A stretch of DNA of 64,000 nucleotides from Cloeon dipterum (taxonomy: Eukaryota > Arthropoda > Insecta > Ephemeroptera > Baetidae), in contig NC_088789.1 in assembly GCF_949628265.1 (NCBI RefSeq), positions 23,677,883 through 23,741,882 on the forward strand, written 5' to 3'. A model generated the notes under the pieces. That model saw only the letters and a list, made by a program, of their open reading frames with translations, was not told the DNA's origin and did not search any database. The stretch's first letter is position 1. The number at the start of each line of letters is the position of its first letter. Shown here one piece after another: positions 22,452 to 34,500 of this stretch. Position numbers and translations under genes: made by a program.

Positions 22452-24444
22452 CTGGAATTGTAAGGAAGAAATTAATTGGCTGCTGCGGATGAAATTTCAC
22501 CTGACTTTCCCTCGCATTTCGACGTTTTTTGAAATTTAGATTTTTTAAGAAAGTGTCTTTTTGCTTGGATGATTTTTTTGCGTTCAAAGCGTGGAGTATT
22601 ATCGCACCGTATCGTGAATCGCAAGCGATCTTTTGATACTGCTTGCATAGATGTGCAAAAATAAGAGCTTTCTACAGATTTTATACATGGAATTCGCTGA
22701 ATTGAGAGTTTTTTTGCGGTGAATTTTTCACATAATATCCACATTCATTTAAAATTTTAAAAATTTCGAGTAAGATTTTGTGTTGATGAAATATGTACTT
22801 TTCATTATAGATGGAAACTGGATATGAAGATCATCACAACATAAAATTACTGCACACTAGACTTGAGATTTTGAAAATCATAAACTAATTCGTTTTTTTA
22901 TTCATTTTGAGCTATTATAACTTATTGCATTTTTGCAATATTTTTATCTTTTCTGGACTCTGTGAAACTCCCAAAACTAATAATTTTTTAATCATTCCAG
23001 GATTTGAAAGGGTCTATTACGTTTTTCCATAAGCGAAAATATTTTAAATAGAGCTGGAGAGTTCAAAATATAGAGAAGTCAAAGCATATTAACTAATTTC
23101 TACCAATTTCTGTCGATTTAGTGGTTTTTTCTGAAAAGAAATATATTTTATTTTAGTTGGTTTGGACCGACAAATTGTCACTGTTAAGGTACCGTTATGA
23201 AAATCAAGATTCTAATGAAACAGAGCTCAGAAAAATAAATAAATAAAATTCTCTGCTGTATGAATAAGAAATAAGCTTGAAAACAACAATTTGTTAGAGT
23301 TATAGAGTTGAACGGAAAAGATGGAAATGCACTTTTAATCCTTTAAAAGATCCTAAGGCTTGGAATCATACGTTACTCTTTGTCGATCAAATGTAAATGA
23401 AACTAACTTTTCTTCTTTGACCTTCTAACTAAAAGGCTTCAGATATTCAAACAGCATTGATGATTTTTCCGATTGTATATGACCAAGTTATAGTACTTAT
23501 TGTGAGTTTACGTAAGTTACTCCTTCTTAAAGTTGGTGCCAGGGCTTCCAAAGAGGTCATGCTATCAATAATGTTAGGATTATGATATGTATAGGTAATT
23601 ATTATTATTATTTATTTCAGATTTGAATGAACTAATTTTTAAAATTTGTTTGTTACATAATTTTCATGGTTATCAATGAAAATGATTTATAACAAAAATT
23701 ATTATAACTTAATTAACCCTCTTAAACCTTAAATCAAACACGCTTTAATACACGATATAATTTAAAAACATATTTGTTAATTAAATTTAGTCAAAATTAA
23801 AGTAATTGCTATATTGCATTTAATTCAACTTTACAAACTATACTCAAAAGAGGTCCTTCCTCTTTCCACTTCTCTTCCCAAGTAAGCCATTTCCCGTTTT
23901 CCGCCCAAGAGACTGTCGCCTGGCTGGACCGACAATTACGATCTATTACGAAACGGTGCCAACGCAATTACGAGCGTTGCTCTGCCTGCCTAAATCATCC
24001 TCCGCAGCAACAAAGCCTTCTGGTGATCCTCGAGCCAGGCAGGTCTTCCGCTGGCGTGCTTTCAAACCCGATCATTGCCATCGCATCTCATAAAGTGCAT
24101 TTCCTGCTTCCTCCTTTCCTCCCCTGGCACTTCGCCACCCGATTTCACCCATGAACAAATAATCTCGTCCGCGCCACGAACACGACAGTGATAGCTTTTT
24201 TCTATTTCAGGCGAAAGACGACGATTTTGCTCTGCATAAAGTATGCATCGAATTTGGCGAAGCAGTTCTTGTGCGCCGCAGAAATGGAAGAGGATGGCGG
24301 AAAATTGTGGTGCCGCGCGATGGGTGTACCGTTTTTATTATGCTGCGCGTTCTCTTCTCTGCCGTATAGCGAACTCGTATGTCGGGCCCTTCCCTGCACA
24401 GATGAACAGTTATTTGCGTTTGCGATGACCGGCGTCGTCGTTAC

Positions 24445-24504
24445 CCACACGCGCACTATACACAAATGCCGAAAGGCGCAAAAAATAAACGGCAGCCTCT
24501 TCAT
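24445..24504 (-). CDS. possible signal-peptide exon of the Spaetzle-like gene
   Basis: An ATG at 24504 opens 20 codons (MKRLPFIFCAFRHLCIVRVW) ending in phase 0 at a fair donor (TGG|GTAACG). This fits the phase-0 start of the next exon (22451), which begins LVFSRAAE. Together they could form a signal peptide. However, the hydrophobic run is broken by two Arg and one His, and the ATG context is weak (T at -3). Inference only; a leader farther upstream (see 29681) is an alternative. Confidence 0.22.
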
Positions 24505-25189
24505 CAAGGTTAAGGTCGAGGAAATTGGAAGCTCTCACTTCGGATGCTAATCCACCAAATTCATTACAGAAAACTAGGTTGAGAATTTTACTCAGAATAA
24601 TTGTTCGTGTTTATTTATTGAACTTTCAAGAATGGAATGTGGATTAAACGAGGTTTAATTGCTAGTTAGTTTTTGAATACAATTTCTTACACAAATTCCC
24701 TATTTTGGTTCACAATTGCTTTTAATTGTGAAATTTTAGTAAAAAGGCAGAAGCGTCAAAGAGCCGAAATTCAAAGCGTCTTCTAAATTTCATTAAATCG
24801 GTGCATCTTCTAAATTTCCCTTCACATTAATTCAACCGGTTATTCTGAAAATTAGAAATACATTTAATGATCTTTGGTGGATTCATTCGTTCATAACTTA
24901 ACTATTAATTTTGAAAGGTTGTTCTAATTTGGATTTTAATTTAATGCAAAGTTCTTGAAATCATTTCAAAGCAATCACTTCAAATTGCCAAATAACTCTA
25001 ATTTTTCAAGGACCGTTTCAATTACTAAGAAAATTGACCCCACAGTTTGCAAGCTAATCGAGCGGTGAGCACTTTATTTTTATTGAATATTTAGGATTTA
25101 TGTTGACGAAACAACAACGAGGATGAAGCCTGGTTTAATTTATTTTCAACATGAAAATAACCTCGAGTGGTCGCCTATTTCAAAATTTA

Positions 25190-25475
25190 GGATTTATTTC
25201 ACCAGTTGATAAATTTGCCTCATAATTCACACACTGTTAAATAGATCGTGACGAGAGGAATCAAAATCAAGGAAAATATCACTGACAAACCGTTTAATTT
25301 TTTAAGAAATTATTTAAAATCTGAAATTTAACTTCTACTTGATCCTGGTTTGGCTGTTGCACATTCTAATGATGAAATGTTGCTCAATTCACAAACATTA
25401 AATTCATCAATGGACGTTTTTTTAGAGCTTTGATGCAAAATCTGTTGATTGTTACCCTGTAAGATAATCAATTTT
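25190..25475 (-). repeat. dispersed repeat R1, degenerate copy
   Basis: GATCGTGACGAGAGGAATCA followed by AAGGAAAAT parallels the 21.5 kb copy, and TGTTACCCTG near 25455 matches its CAATTG-side end. The 5' part (GATTTATTTCACCAGTTGAT) recurs at 44455 and, weaker, at 28270. Confidence 0.45.
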
Positions 25476-25998
25476 TAATTCAACCGTTTTTTCAGAATAT
25501 TAGGGAGACATCTTATCTACAAAGGCTCGATCTTTAGTGATGTTGTTCGGTCTAAAATGATCTAATTTAAGTTTTATTACCTTTTTAACACATCAAATGA
25601 TTTTCCAGAAGAAGAAAAAATGGTCTAAATCATCGATAAAAAACTTTCCGGACAATTTTCGCGCTAAATTATAATTCCAACACACAGAACACGTCAACAT
25701 TAGTTTGAAACAATTTCCTTGAAGCTCATAGCAGTTTAAGACATCCGAATAAAAAACTTCTTCCACTTGTTAATTAATATTATGATTCTCCTAATCTGGA
25801 TTAAGTCGTTCTAAGCCTTCGGTTGAAAATAGAAGGAAAGACCCATTAGCGAGAATTCAATTCCCACACATCAGAGAAAAGCTGCTTACTCTTCTATTGT
25901 TCCACAATAAGCATTTTGTTGATTGCGTTCAGAAATTCATCCGGTGGTATGATTCGCAAGTCATGCATTCAACCATTTCGTTTCCTTGCAAACATCTC

Positions 25999-26020
25999 AA
26001 TTAATTAATTAATTAATTAA
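25999..26020 (+). repeat. ATTA tandem repeat
   Basis: About five copies of AATT/ATTA in tandem. Confidence 0.8.
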
Positions 26021-26504
26021 GCGTATTTTCATCTTTGTCAGAACCAATTAAAGCAAATAATGCAGCCCACGCAAGACTTAAAATCAATCAGGGAGAAAAC
26101 GTTTGATCGGAACAAGGAAACGAGCACGGACGGAAACAGGCTCATGCAAAACAATCAACATTCTTCATTGTTTTCCTAAGCAAACAAATTTGAGGTTGCG
26201 GCGTTGGACAATAGAAATGAAAGCTCTGATTCACCTCTTCTGCTTTAAATGCATTTTCTACTCGAAACGTGACCCTCGATCGAAAAGAAAGTGCGTGTAC
26301 GCGACTGAACGACATATTCAATCAACGAGAGCAGAACGCTTACGCTTACCAAGAGGCAGAAAAGCAGCTTCGTCGCCAGGCGAATTGGTGCCATCGTCGA
26401 CGGTGTGATCGGATGTGCACACACTTATCCTAGAGCATCATCCTCGGTTCATCCACTTTGTCAGGCCAAACGAATTATATGGCTTTTTTCCTATCCCGGA
26501 TCAA

Positions 26505-26522
26505 CAGCAGCAGCAGCAGCAG
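26505..26522 (+). repeat. CAG microsatellite
   Basis: Six CAG units; on the minus strand it gives a false Leu run. Confidence 0.8.
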
Positions 26523-28267
26523 AGCACTCAAAACAAACACATACACCACTCGAGGTCCACGTGCACCTGAAAGCACGGAGCGAATTCCTTTAGTCAGCAC
26601 CTGAGCGGTCTTCCTCCTCTTCCTCTGTCCCACTCGCCGCCGCCGCCGCTCGGCCACGTGACCTCCTTCCATCTCTTAATATACCATCCGCCGCTGCTGG
26701 GCGTTGCAATTAATTGCTTCCAACTGTTTTTTTATAATTTTTATGAGCGTAAAAATATATTTCTTCTATGATTCGATTGAATATTTATGGCGTTTAATGG
26801 TTCAAGACGGCGCAAACACGACTTTTCTAGCCGTTTGACCTAAAAGCATATTGGCCCAATTCCGGATTATTCTTGCAAATCAACTCGTTTTATTGCAACC
26901 ATGTGTGACCGGCAAGACGTTGGAGCAGAAAAACAGTTTAGATGGTCTTCCTGATAGTTTAATAAACTCAATATTGCATGGATTGAGGTGCCCTCAATGC
27001 TTTCTATTTTTTATGTACCTCGATTTTTTTTAGCTATGCTGGATTGTTAGTTCGACAATTTTTCTTTTCACCATTTTACTTCAAACGACATGGTATGAGA
27101 AGGCTTTAAACTTTAAACACTAAAAAATTTATGTCCTTCAATTTAGGGTTTGTATTTTGTGGAGATAATAATTAAGGATTAATTTTTACAGCCAACCAGG
27201 ACTAAAAATGGGGTTTTATGCAATAGAGTCAATGCGGTTTGATTAGAAAATGTAAAAAATATGCAAATTTCCACTCTGGGGCATGAATTATTCTTCGGAT
27301 TTGCCACTTGATCTCATTTAAACCAAAAGATTTTCCCTTCGAAAGGCACGACAGCAAGCTTTGTGTTGCCTATATTTATTGTTATTAATATTTTGTTGTT
27401 TGAGACTCATTTTTAAATGCGCGGACAGAAATGGGGAAGCTTCGATTTTTGTACCGCTGTGTAATACAAATAAAGGAAAAAAATTAAAATATATCAAATA
27501 TTTCTGTGACTAAACGGACTTTGCAAAAAATGCATTTAATTAGAGTACAACTATTAACGAAATCAAGAAGAAGCCACAATTTCACCAGGTGGTTTCTATC
27601 CTTGTGAATTATTTTCTTATCAAGAATTTCAACTCTTTTTTTGCTGCATTGACGTAAATGAGTTGCTGGGGCAGACTCGTTTCAGTGCGACGTGCGAAAG
27701 AACTGAGATGGTTTCTCTGATATGTTTAGTACTCGATATTGTTTGCATTGACGTGTGATCCACAAACTTTCGTTTTGGTTAATTTCTAATTCATTTCCAT
27801 AACGTCAAGCCGACCCTCATTAAAAATTTGGGTGGCTCTTGTCGAGCAAAAAACCGGCGACATGTCTCTTCGTCTATGTCGGCTCCTTTTTTTTATTATT
27901 TAGCATGCTCTAGAGGATTCTCCTTCTGAATAAGGTTAGAAATTGAAAGTCCAAACTTTGTTCACAAACTGCTGCACTGAACGATAAATAACCTTTGTAA
28001 TTATTCAAACTTTATTTATTATTTCTGTGCCTCGCATTGGTATTGTTTACAGTTGGAAAATAATTAGTTTGTAATTCTCAGAAGCAGTGTAGGAAGAGTT
28101 TTAATTAAAATTATAAATGTAACGCAACTGCAGTTGGATATGTTATAGAGGAAGTCATTAATTAACTATTTAAAGTGAATATGTTCTGCATAATTCTGAA
28201 AAATAATTTTTATTCACAAAGTTTGAACGCTCATTAAGCGGCAAACACTGTCTCTTTACTGAAAATC

Positions 28268-28470
28268 AGGATTTATTTCGCCAGGAGAGACAATGAAATC
28301 GAAACCAAGTGAAAAATCTTTGACAAAGGGTTTATTTTTTTATAAATTTGGAAAAATCTACAATTATACTGATACTTAGTCCTGATATCTCTGTAGAGAT
28401 AATCTGTTGGTAAATTCTACAAACAATAAACTCAATGAACCATAATGCAAAATGTTGTTAAGTGTTGGCC
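28268..28470 (-). repeat. dispersed repeat R1-like, very degenerate copy
   Basis: GATTTATTTCGCCAGGAGAG, GAAATCGAAACCAAG and a late AATGCAAAATGTTG line up with the 25.2 kb copy in order and spacing. Weak, judged by eye. Confidence 0.3.
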
Positions 28471-28837
28471 TGTCAAGCTCAACTTTAATTTGCTTCAAAT
28501 ATTTTTATAAATTAATTTTACACATTTATTTTTTATTTTAACACATAAATATTATTTATTGAATTGACATAAAACACATACGAAAATTGATTGAACAAAA
28601 CACTGCATATGTTACACGATCAATTACAAATTTAACCTCGCGCTGGATTGAAACAAAGATTACAAAAAATTCATTAATTTATTTAAATTTTTAATATAAG
28701 AAAAATAAACACTGAATGGCTTGTGTGGAAAATTAACTCTGGATGGCTTAGCTTTTCGATTTTACTCAGAAATGGGTATATCCGGACCTCTTTTGATGAT
28801 CGCTGTAACAAAATTCTCTACAGCAATTCTGCGGTCT

Positions 28838-28896
28838 TGAATTTTGTTTTAGAGGGAAAGATGACGAAGGCTGCAGGGCCGAAAGAGCTGCTGTAC
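28838..28896 (+). repeat. short dispersed repeat GAGGCCTGCGGGGCC, copy 2
   Basis: GAATTTTGTTTT, then AAGGCTGCAGGGCCGAAAGA and GCTGCTGTAC. It parallels 44290-44341, including the upstream GAATTTTGTTTT. Confidence 0.4.
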
Positions 28897-29680
28897 AGTA
28901 CGCGAACGTGTGATTTTGATTTTTCTCATATAATTTTCATTTTCTAAAAGCTAGCTGTCCAGATTTAATTTTACACTTAAAGTATATTGAGTTATTTCAG
29001 TTTTTCTTAAATTTAAATTCATTAAACTTACCACAGGTGCTTTTCAGTGTGTGTTTTATTTTTAACATTTTTTTATATTCCATACGTTGAATGCAATAAA
29101 ATTTATTTCCACTGCAAATACTGAGCTAATTTTTCATACACAAATTAAGTTAATGGAAATTAACGATAATGTAATTTTATGCTATTAAAAAATTCTTATT
29201 CAATTTAACACGAATTGTTCAAGCCTGCATGAAGTCATGAACAATTTGTAAAGTCAGTGTAGTAATTCAACAGTTATCATACCGTTTATTTTAATTAAGA
29301 CATAAAATATTTTCGCATTCAAAACATATGCCGTACGGAGCAAAAAAATTGCTTCGTAACTTACTCAAAAGTCGTTGGCCGGCTCCCGGTTCCGCGCAAG
29401 TGTTTGTGCAATGAAATTTCATAAAAGAAGAAGAGTCGTTGGACGACGGAATGCATTTTTTTACACGTAAGCAAGGCCGGTTCATTGAAAGGAATCGCCG
29501 TCGCTTGATGCTTATAGGAAGAGAATAACGGGACACGGCCGCCGAGCGCTCTAGCTGCTCGTATTCGTCAAATCGCATTTACTGCTGTGCTGTGTGTGCA
29601 AGCCGGAGTGAGTCGGAGGGACGATATAAAATATAATACTGCTCCTCGTAACCTACATTCGCGCCTCGCGAGCTACTTAC

Positions 29681-29800
29681 CATGCGTCGCCGCGATTTGT
29701 ATCTTTTTCCGCGCATTTGCAACGCTCTCGATGATGCACTTTTTCGCACGAACGACCGTTGATCGGCGGAGAAAAACAATAAATTGGCCTTTTTGAAACG
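29681..29800 (-). promoter_or_regulatory. possible minus-strand leader exon
   Basis: CGCATG|GTAAGTAG is a near-consensus donor (exon end 29681) in a GC-rich block. It points toward the Spaetzle-like gene and might be its first exon; the coding link could not be made because the joined reading gives no signal peptide. Confidence 0.25.
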
Positions 29801-29992
29801 CATAAGCGTACGTGAGTGAAAATTAATATTTCGTTTCGAAAAAGAAACTGCGCGTCGACTTTCCTTTTCGATGAAATTCAGACGCGAAGAACAAAGCGTG
29901 CGCGGCGACTCCCCTGCCTGCTTTCAGTTCGATACAGTATAGAGCGAATGCAAATTAATTTTCTTCCTGCGTGCTGCCCTTTGTAGTTCCGA

Positions 29993-30220
29993 ATGTTACA
30001 AAGCCACGGGCCCGCCTGCATGCAAAGTACCTATTATTATTATTTGCCTTTGTGTGTGCTCGCAGTCAAATGGTGCGCTCATTCAGACGAAATTGCTGAT
30101 TACGCCATCAGACCAAGCCAAATCCGCGATGCTCTTGATCCAGAACGCGATGCTGGCAGAATCAACAGAAGCCGGCCGTCTTTATATGGTTTCCGCAGTT
30201 GTAATTTGAGTCTGAAGTAG
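29993..30220 (+). CDS. possible 75-residue secreted ORF
   Basis: Begins with ATG; residues 12-29 (STYYYYLPLCVLAVKWCA) are hydrophobic like a signal peptide, followed by a charged segment with DPERDAGRINRSRPSLYGFR. No family recognised, no clear promoter, and it lies beside GC-rich spacer. Probably chance. Confidence 0.13.
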   Translation: MLQSHGPACMQSTYYYYLPLCVLAVKWCAHSDEIADYAIRPSQIRDALDPERDAGRINRSRPSLYGFRSCNLSLK

Positions 30221-30229
30221 AGGCTCACC

Positions 30230-33200
30230 AGAATTTATTTCCGAGCTCAATAGGGATCATTAGAAAGACCCCCGTCATTAAAACCCGCCAGTAAATTACT
30301 TCAGGGGACGTTGTCGTGACAACTTAATTTTTCTTCTAGACCTTTTTATATATTTTGTCGCATTTTTAGTTAGTTAACTCTTGTTTGTTCAAATAGAATC
30401 AAATGTTTTTAGAGAGGAAAACATGTGCGACTCCCACGAAAAAAAATAGGCAGTGCCTTGCAGACTGACAAACACTTTGATTTCCCCTTAGAAATAATTT
30501 ATGATTGCTTTTAGGAGAAGGTCTTGAGAATAAAAACAGCATAGTGAACGGTTGTATTTTTGGGGAAAAAGAGAGATAAAAAACAAAGAATACCCTATGC
30601 TGTCGTTGCTACTCTATCACAATCAGTTCAATATTTTTTCTATATTATCTGCATAGTTCTAATAAATATTGTCAAGTTGAAACCGAAATTAGACTGAAAA
30701 TATCATAGTTTTTGTTTCATGGAAGAGACTGTCGCCAGCTTAACTAAAGTTTTCCTCATTTTTTTTTCTTAAAAATCAGAACTTTCAACCTTCAGGAAAC
30801 AAATATCGTACAAGATTTGCCTAGTTTAGTGGCATAAGAAGCAAAGTTGTAATGAAAAACGCTTTATTTAAATTTGCGAAATATAATCTAACTCAATTTT
30901 TATTCATTTTCGTTAATTATAAAGTTGTTTTGGAACCTAAGATATTTCATTTTTCTGGGCATTAAATAAGCATGAATCCTGCAATTTAAAGACTTTTGAG
31001 GCACATTTTAATGCGTTCAAAACCATCGTAGGAGCTAAAAAAAACCAATTCAATCACCTGTACATCCCCAAAACACCATTAAATTGCTGCAAAATGGTTG
31101 ATACTTTCGATGCTGTGCCAAATATCACACTTTGTAGGCACATACGGAGAGCATCAAAATGCCTGGTTGTTTTGAGAAGGAGTAAAAATTCCATTTTTGG
31201 GCATTTTCAGGGATTTTTTATAACTTTTAAAAGCTTCTAGTTTTGTTAGTTAATAATAAATTAATTGTTAGTGCATTCAGCTGTTGACTTTACCATGTTT
31301 CCTATGGGACCAGAAAGCAGAATCAAGGGCATTGAAAGTTGATAGACTAATGATTGTTAATTTCAATAAGCACTAAGATGTATTTAATCCCGGCGCGTCC
31401 GGTAGGAAATTCTCCGTATTCATTAGCAGATTGCATTTGCCCTGATCTTGCTCCTCTCGCTGCCTACTGCTGCTGCTGCTTTCTTTGTTTGCTACAAGTC
31501 GGAATTAAAGCAAACGAACACTTCTTGGTAAAGAAAGCAGCGTGAGGAGCAAGAGCACGGCAAATGCAATCTGCGAGGTAATGGTAATTCATTTACTAAA
31601 GCAATTTAAATAAGACCAATGCCAATTCAAATTCTATTTAAAAACAATAAAAAATATGTGACGACGTCTAAATAAAAACTGATCTTAATAATGGCTAGGA
31701 AATTATTATAGAAGTGAAAATAATCGTATGAAACCACTTAATTAATCATCTAAACCACCAAATCATCTCAATTGATCCTAAAAATAGCCGTTTTTATTTC
31801 AATCGTCTCAAATTTCCAACCCTTTTCAATTAATTAAACTGGCAAAAATGGACAAGTACCAAAACAATTCTAATTTGTCCTTTTGTAATTTTGAATATTA
31901 TGTTTAATTTAAACAAAGAGGGGGAAGAGCATTATTAAATTTGTTCTGCTCCCACATCTGTGAAGTTAAATCAAATATTTGGGTATAGAAATTGACTTAT
32001 GCTGATGCGATATTTGTATCTTTCTGCAACAGTTTGTACTCTTTTAAATAAGGAAATCGTCTTTATGAATGTCTATATGAGATGAACATTGGCAAAGAAA
32101 AATGCTCTCTATATTAAAAAAGTCGTTAAATGTCAAAGCTCGCTCTCCAGATTACTTTTTCTCTGCAAAGAGTTCCCGATTCAGAGAAAGCAACCAGTTG
32201 CCAATTAACTCTGGAGCGAAGAAGAAGAGTTGGGGCCATTCCAGACGGTCGATTCCCGGGCTTTAAGCCGACATGCAAGAAACATGACCCGAGTCCGCTA
32301 CCGAAGCATCGGGCTCTCTCAATTCTCTGGTCTCGGTCGCCGCGAAAGCGACTTTTTGCGTCGCGTGCAACTCTGACTGCTATTTTCTCAGTCGCCGTCC
32401 CCGGGGATGTGTTGAGTTGGCAGATAAGGCGTTCGCTAACAACTTATTGAGCACATAGATGCGCGCAAACAGCACGGCACATATTAAACGAGCAGAGCCT
32501 TTTGTTTGCTAAACAGTTTGCTGCTCGCTTCGACTTGCGCTATTTCCTGTTGCTGAGCACAAATAACAAATGGATCAGTTTAAATCTTGGTGTGAAGGAA
32601 GTAAATGAGATTTACTGTCTTGTTTTGCCGCTATTGTACACCTTTATTCTAGCATTTAAAACAGAGCCCGTAGAAATTCCTGTTGGTACAAGTAACAAAT
32701 TATATCACTATTTATTTTGTAAAACTTGAGGTTGCGTATATAAAAATACGTTGTTTGCACTTCAGTTTAAATGACTGCTGCACTATAATTCACCGTAAAA
32801 ATCACATTGTTTTGTTGGTGAACATGTCAAGGGTAAATTCATGTTAAAAGTTATCGTGGACTTTTAAAACACGTAAGACGGAGGCAGTGATTCCAGCCGA
32901 CCGAAATAAAAATAAAATATCTTAAGAACTATATCAAAACAAGACAAGTATAGCGATGAGACAATTTTTTACCTTCAAACCGCTTTGGGTGGAATTCAGG
33001 GCTGCGTGCTTAATTCAACTAACCATTTTGCTATGGGCTAAGCTAGTAAAAAAAAATCAGGCCACCTGTAGCCAATTATTTCCAGGAACAACATAACAGT
33101 CATCTGTTTCAGTATGATTATTTAGATATTAACTCAAATTATTTTTCTAAAAAATGAGTCAGTGTGATCTGTTATGAAGTCAATTTACTTGAATTCCCTA

Positions 33201-34150
33201 AATTTCCCCTATTTTTTCATTCTCTTTTCCCAAACAAAATGTTACATCTCGATGTGGACAATGCACCCGACAATTAGATTGAATTTCTTTATCCTTAAAC
33301 AAAATTACGTATGTTGTTGAGTTTTACATATCAGCGTACATGATATTTCCAATTCAATTTTTAATTTTAAAATTCAGATCGGAAGACATCTTTTTCTTTG
33401 GTAACATAGCACCCTCAACAACTCTGACAAAAATCGTAAAAAGTCATCCAGTGGGATCCCGACACGAGTTATTTTTTCATCTTGCTGTTCAGAAAAGGGC
33501 AAGATGGCAGCTACTAGGGCATTCCACCATTATTAACAAGATCGAAGGATATTTTTTAATCATTCCTGCCCTATCATTTTTTAGCTTAATTGCGCGACAG
33601 GTGGATTTGTATTTTAATTTAAAAATTGCAAATTTAATCAGCTTTCAGGAAAAGCATTTTTTTAGCTCTATCACCATTTACTGAATTTACGCTGAATGGG
33701 AAAACTCCAAACTTCAAACTCGCTAAAATATACCTATCTTAGATTCCAAATTTTAAATTTTCAATGTTTTCCATCGACCATCAAATTATAAACCATCAAT
33801 ATCAAAAGATTAAATTCGGACCAATTAATTTGAAATTTTGTATTCAGAGGTGATATCCACGTGCAAAATAGAGGATTTTTGTAAAATAAAAAATTGATAG
33901 ATGATTTTTATGCAACCTTTGGAACCAATTTTCAGAAAAACTACACAGCATTCTGGCCAAAAATTAGCTTTGACTGATTTAGAGATAATGTCTAGTAAAT
34001 GTAAATGCTTTTCCTCTTTGCTTGATTTTAAAGTAGAGTTAAAACGGAAATATAATAATGATAGTCATTTTAAATTGAAGCACCCTAGTAACAGCCATGT
34101 CTGCGCAAATCGAGAATCCCAGAGTGTTTTATAATCACAATTTTAATTAA
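30230..34150. other. spacer between the Spaetzle-like and transporter genes
   Basis: AT-rich; a small GC-richer block at 32200-32460. A weak hairpin (GATGCTGTGCC / GGCACATACGGAGAGCATC) at about 31109-31160. No exon recognised on either strand. Confidence 0.45.
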
Positions 34151-34156
34151 ACTAAT

Positions 34157-34162
34157 TTTATT
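34157..34162 (-). promoter_or_regulatory. polyadenylation signal of the transporter gene
   Basis: Minus-strand AATAAA about 55 bases past the stop codon. Confidence 0.55.
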
Positions 34163-34216
34163 CTAAGAAAAATATTGGTATCAATTTATAAAATTTGTTC
34201 AAAAAAATACGGCAGC

Positions 34217-34500
34217 TCACAGATCAAAGCTGAAAGCGTCGTTGATCCAGGCTCTGGAGGCGGAGGTGACGTTGACAATGCACGGCGGAGTGAAGTGCGC
34301 AAACTGGACGGTCTCGACAAGTGAGAAATAGGTTGCGGCGATCGTGGCCGCAACCCCCAACAGGATGACGATTAACAGCAGCAGTCGCTCAGCCGCCATC
34401 CACACGGGGTGCCGTCGCACCCCCGACAGCGCGTTCCTGCTCAAGTGAAGGTAAAATAGCGGCGGGAAAATAAACATCAGCGGCCCTGTCAACGCTCCAC
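34217..34500 (-). CDS. transporter exon 9 (helices 10 and 11, stop)
   Basis: 284 bases. Acceptor AATTCGCAG|GT; TGA at 34217-34219. Encodes GGALTGPLMFIFPPLFYLHL, a basic loop, helix 11 (LLLLIVILLGVAATIAATYF) and a short C-terminal tail. Confidence 0.94.

Noticed and set aside
26475..26672. Minus-strand frame with a Leu run (ALLLLLLLI) like a signal peptide
   Set aside because: The Leu run is the CAG microsatellite in reverse; no ATG at a suitable place and no donor after it.
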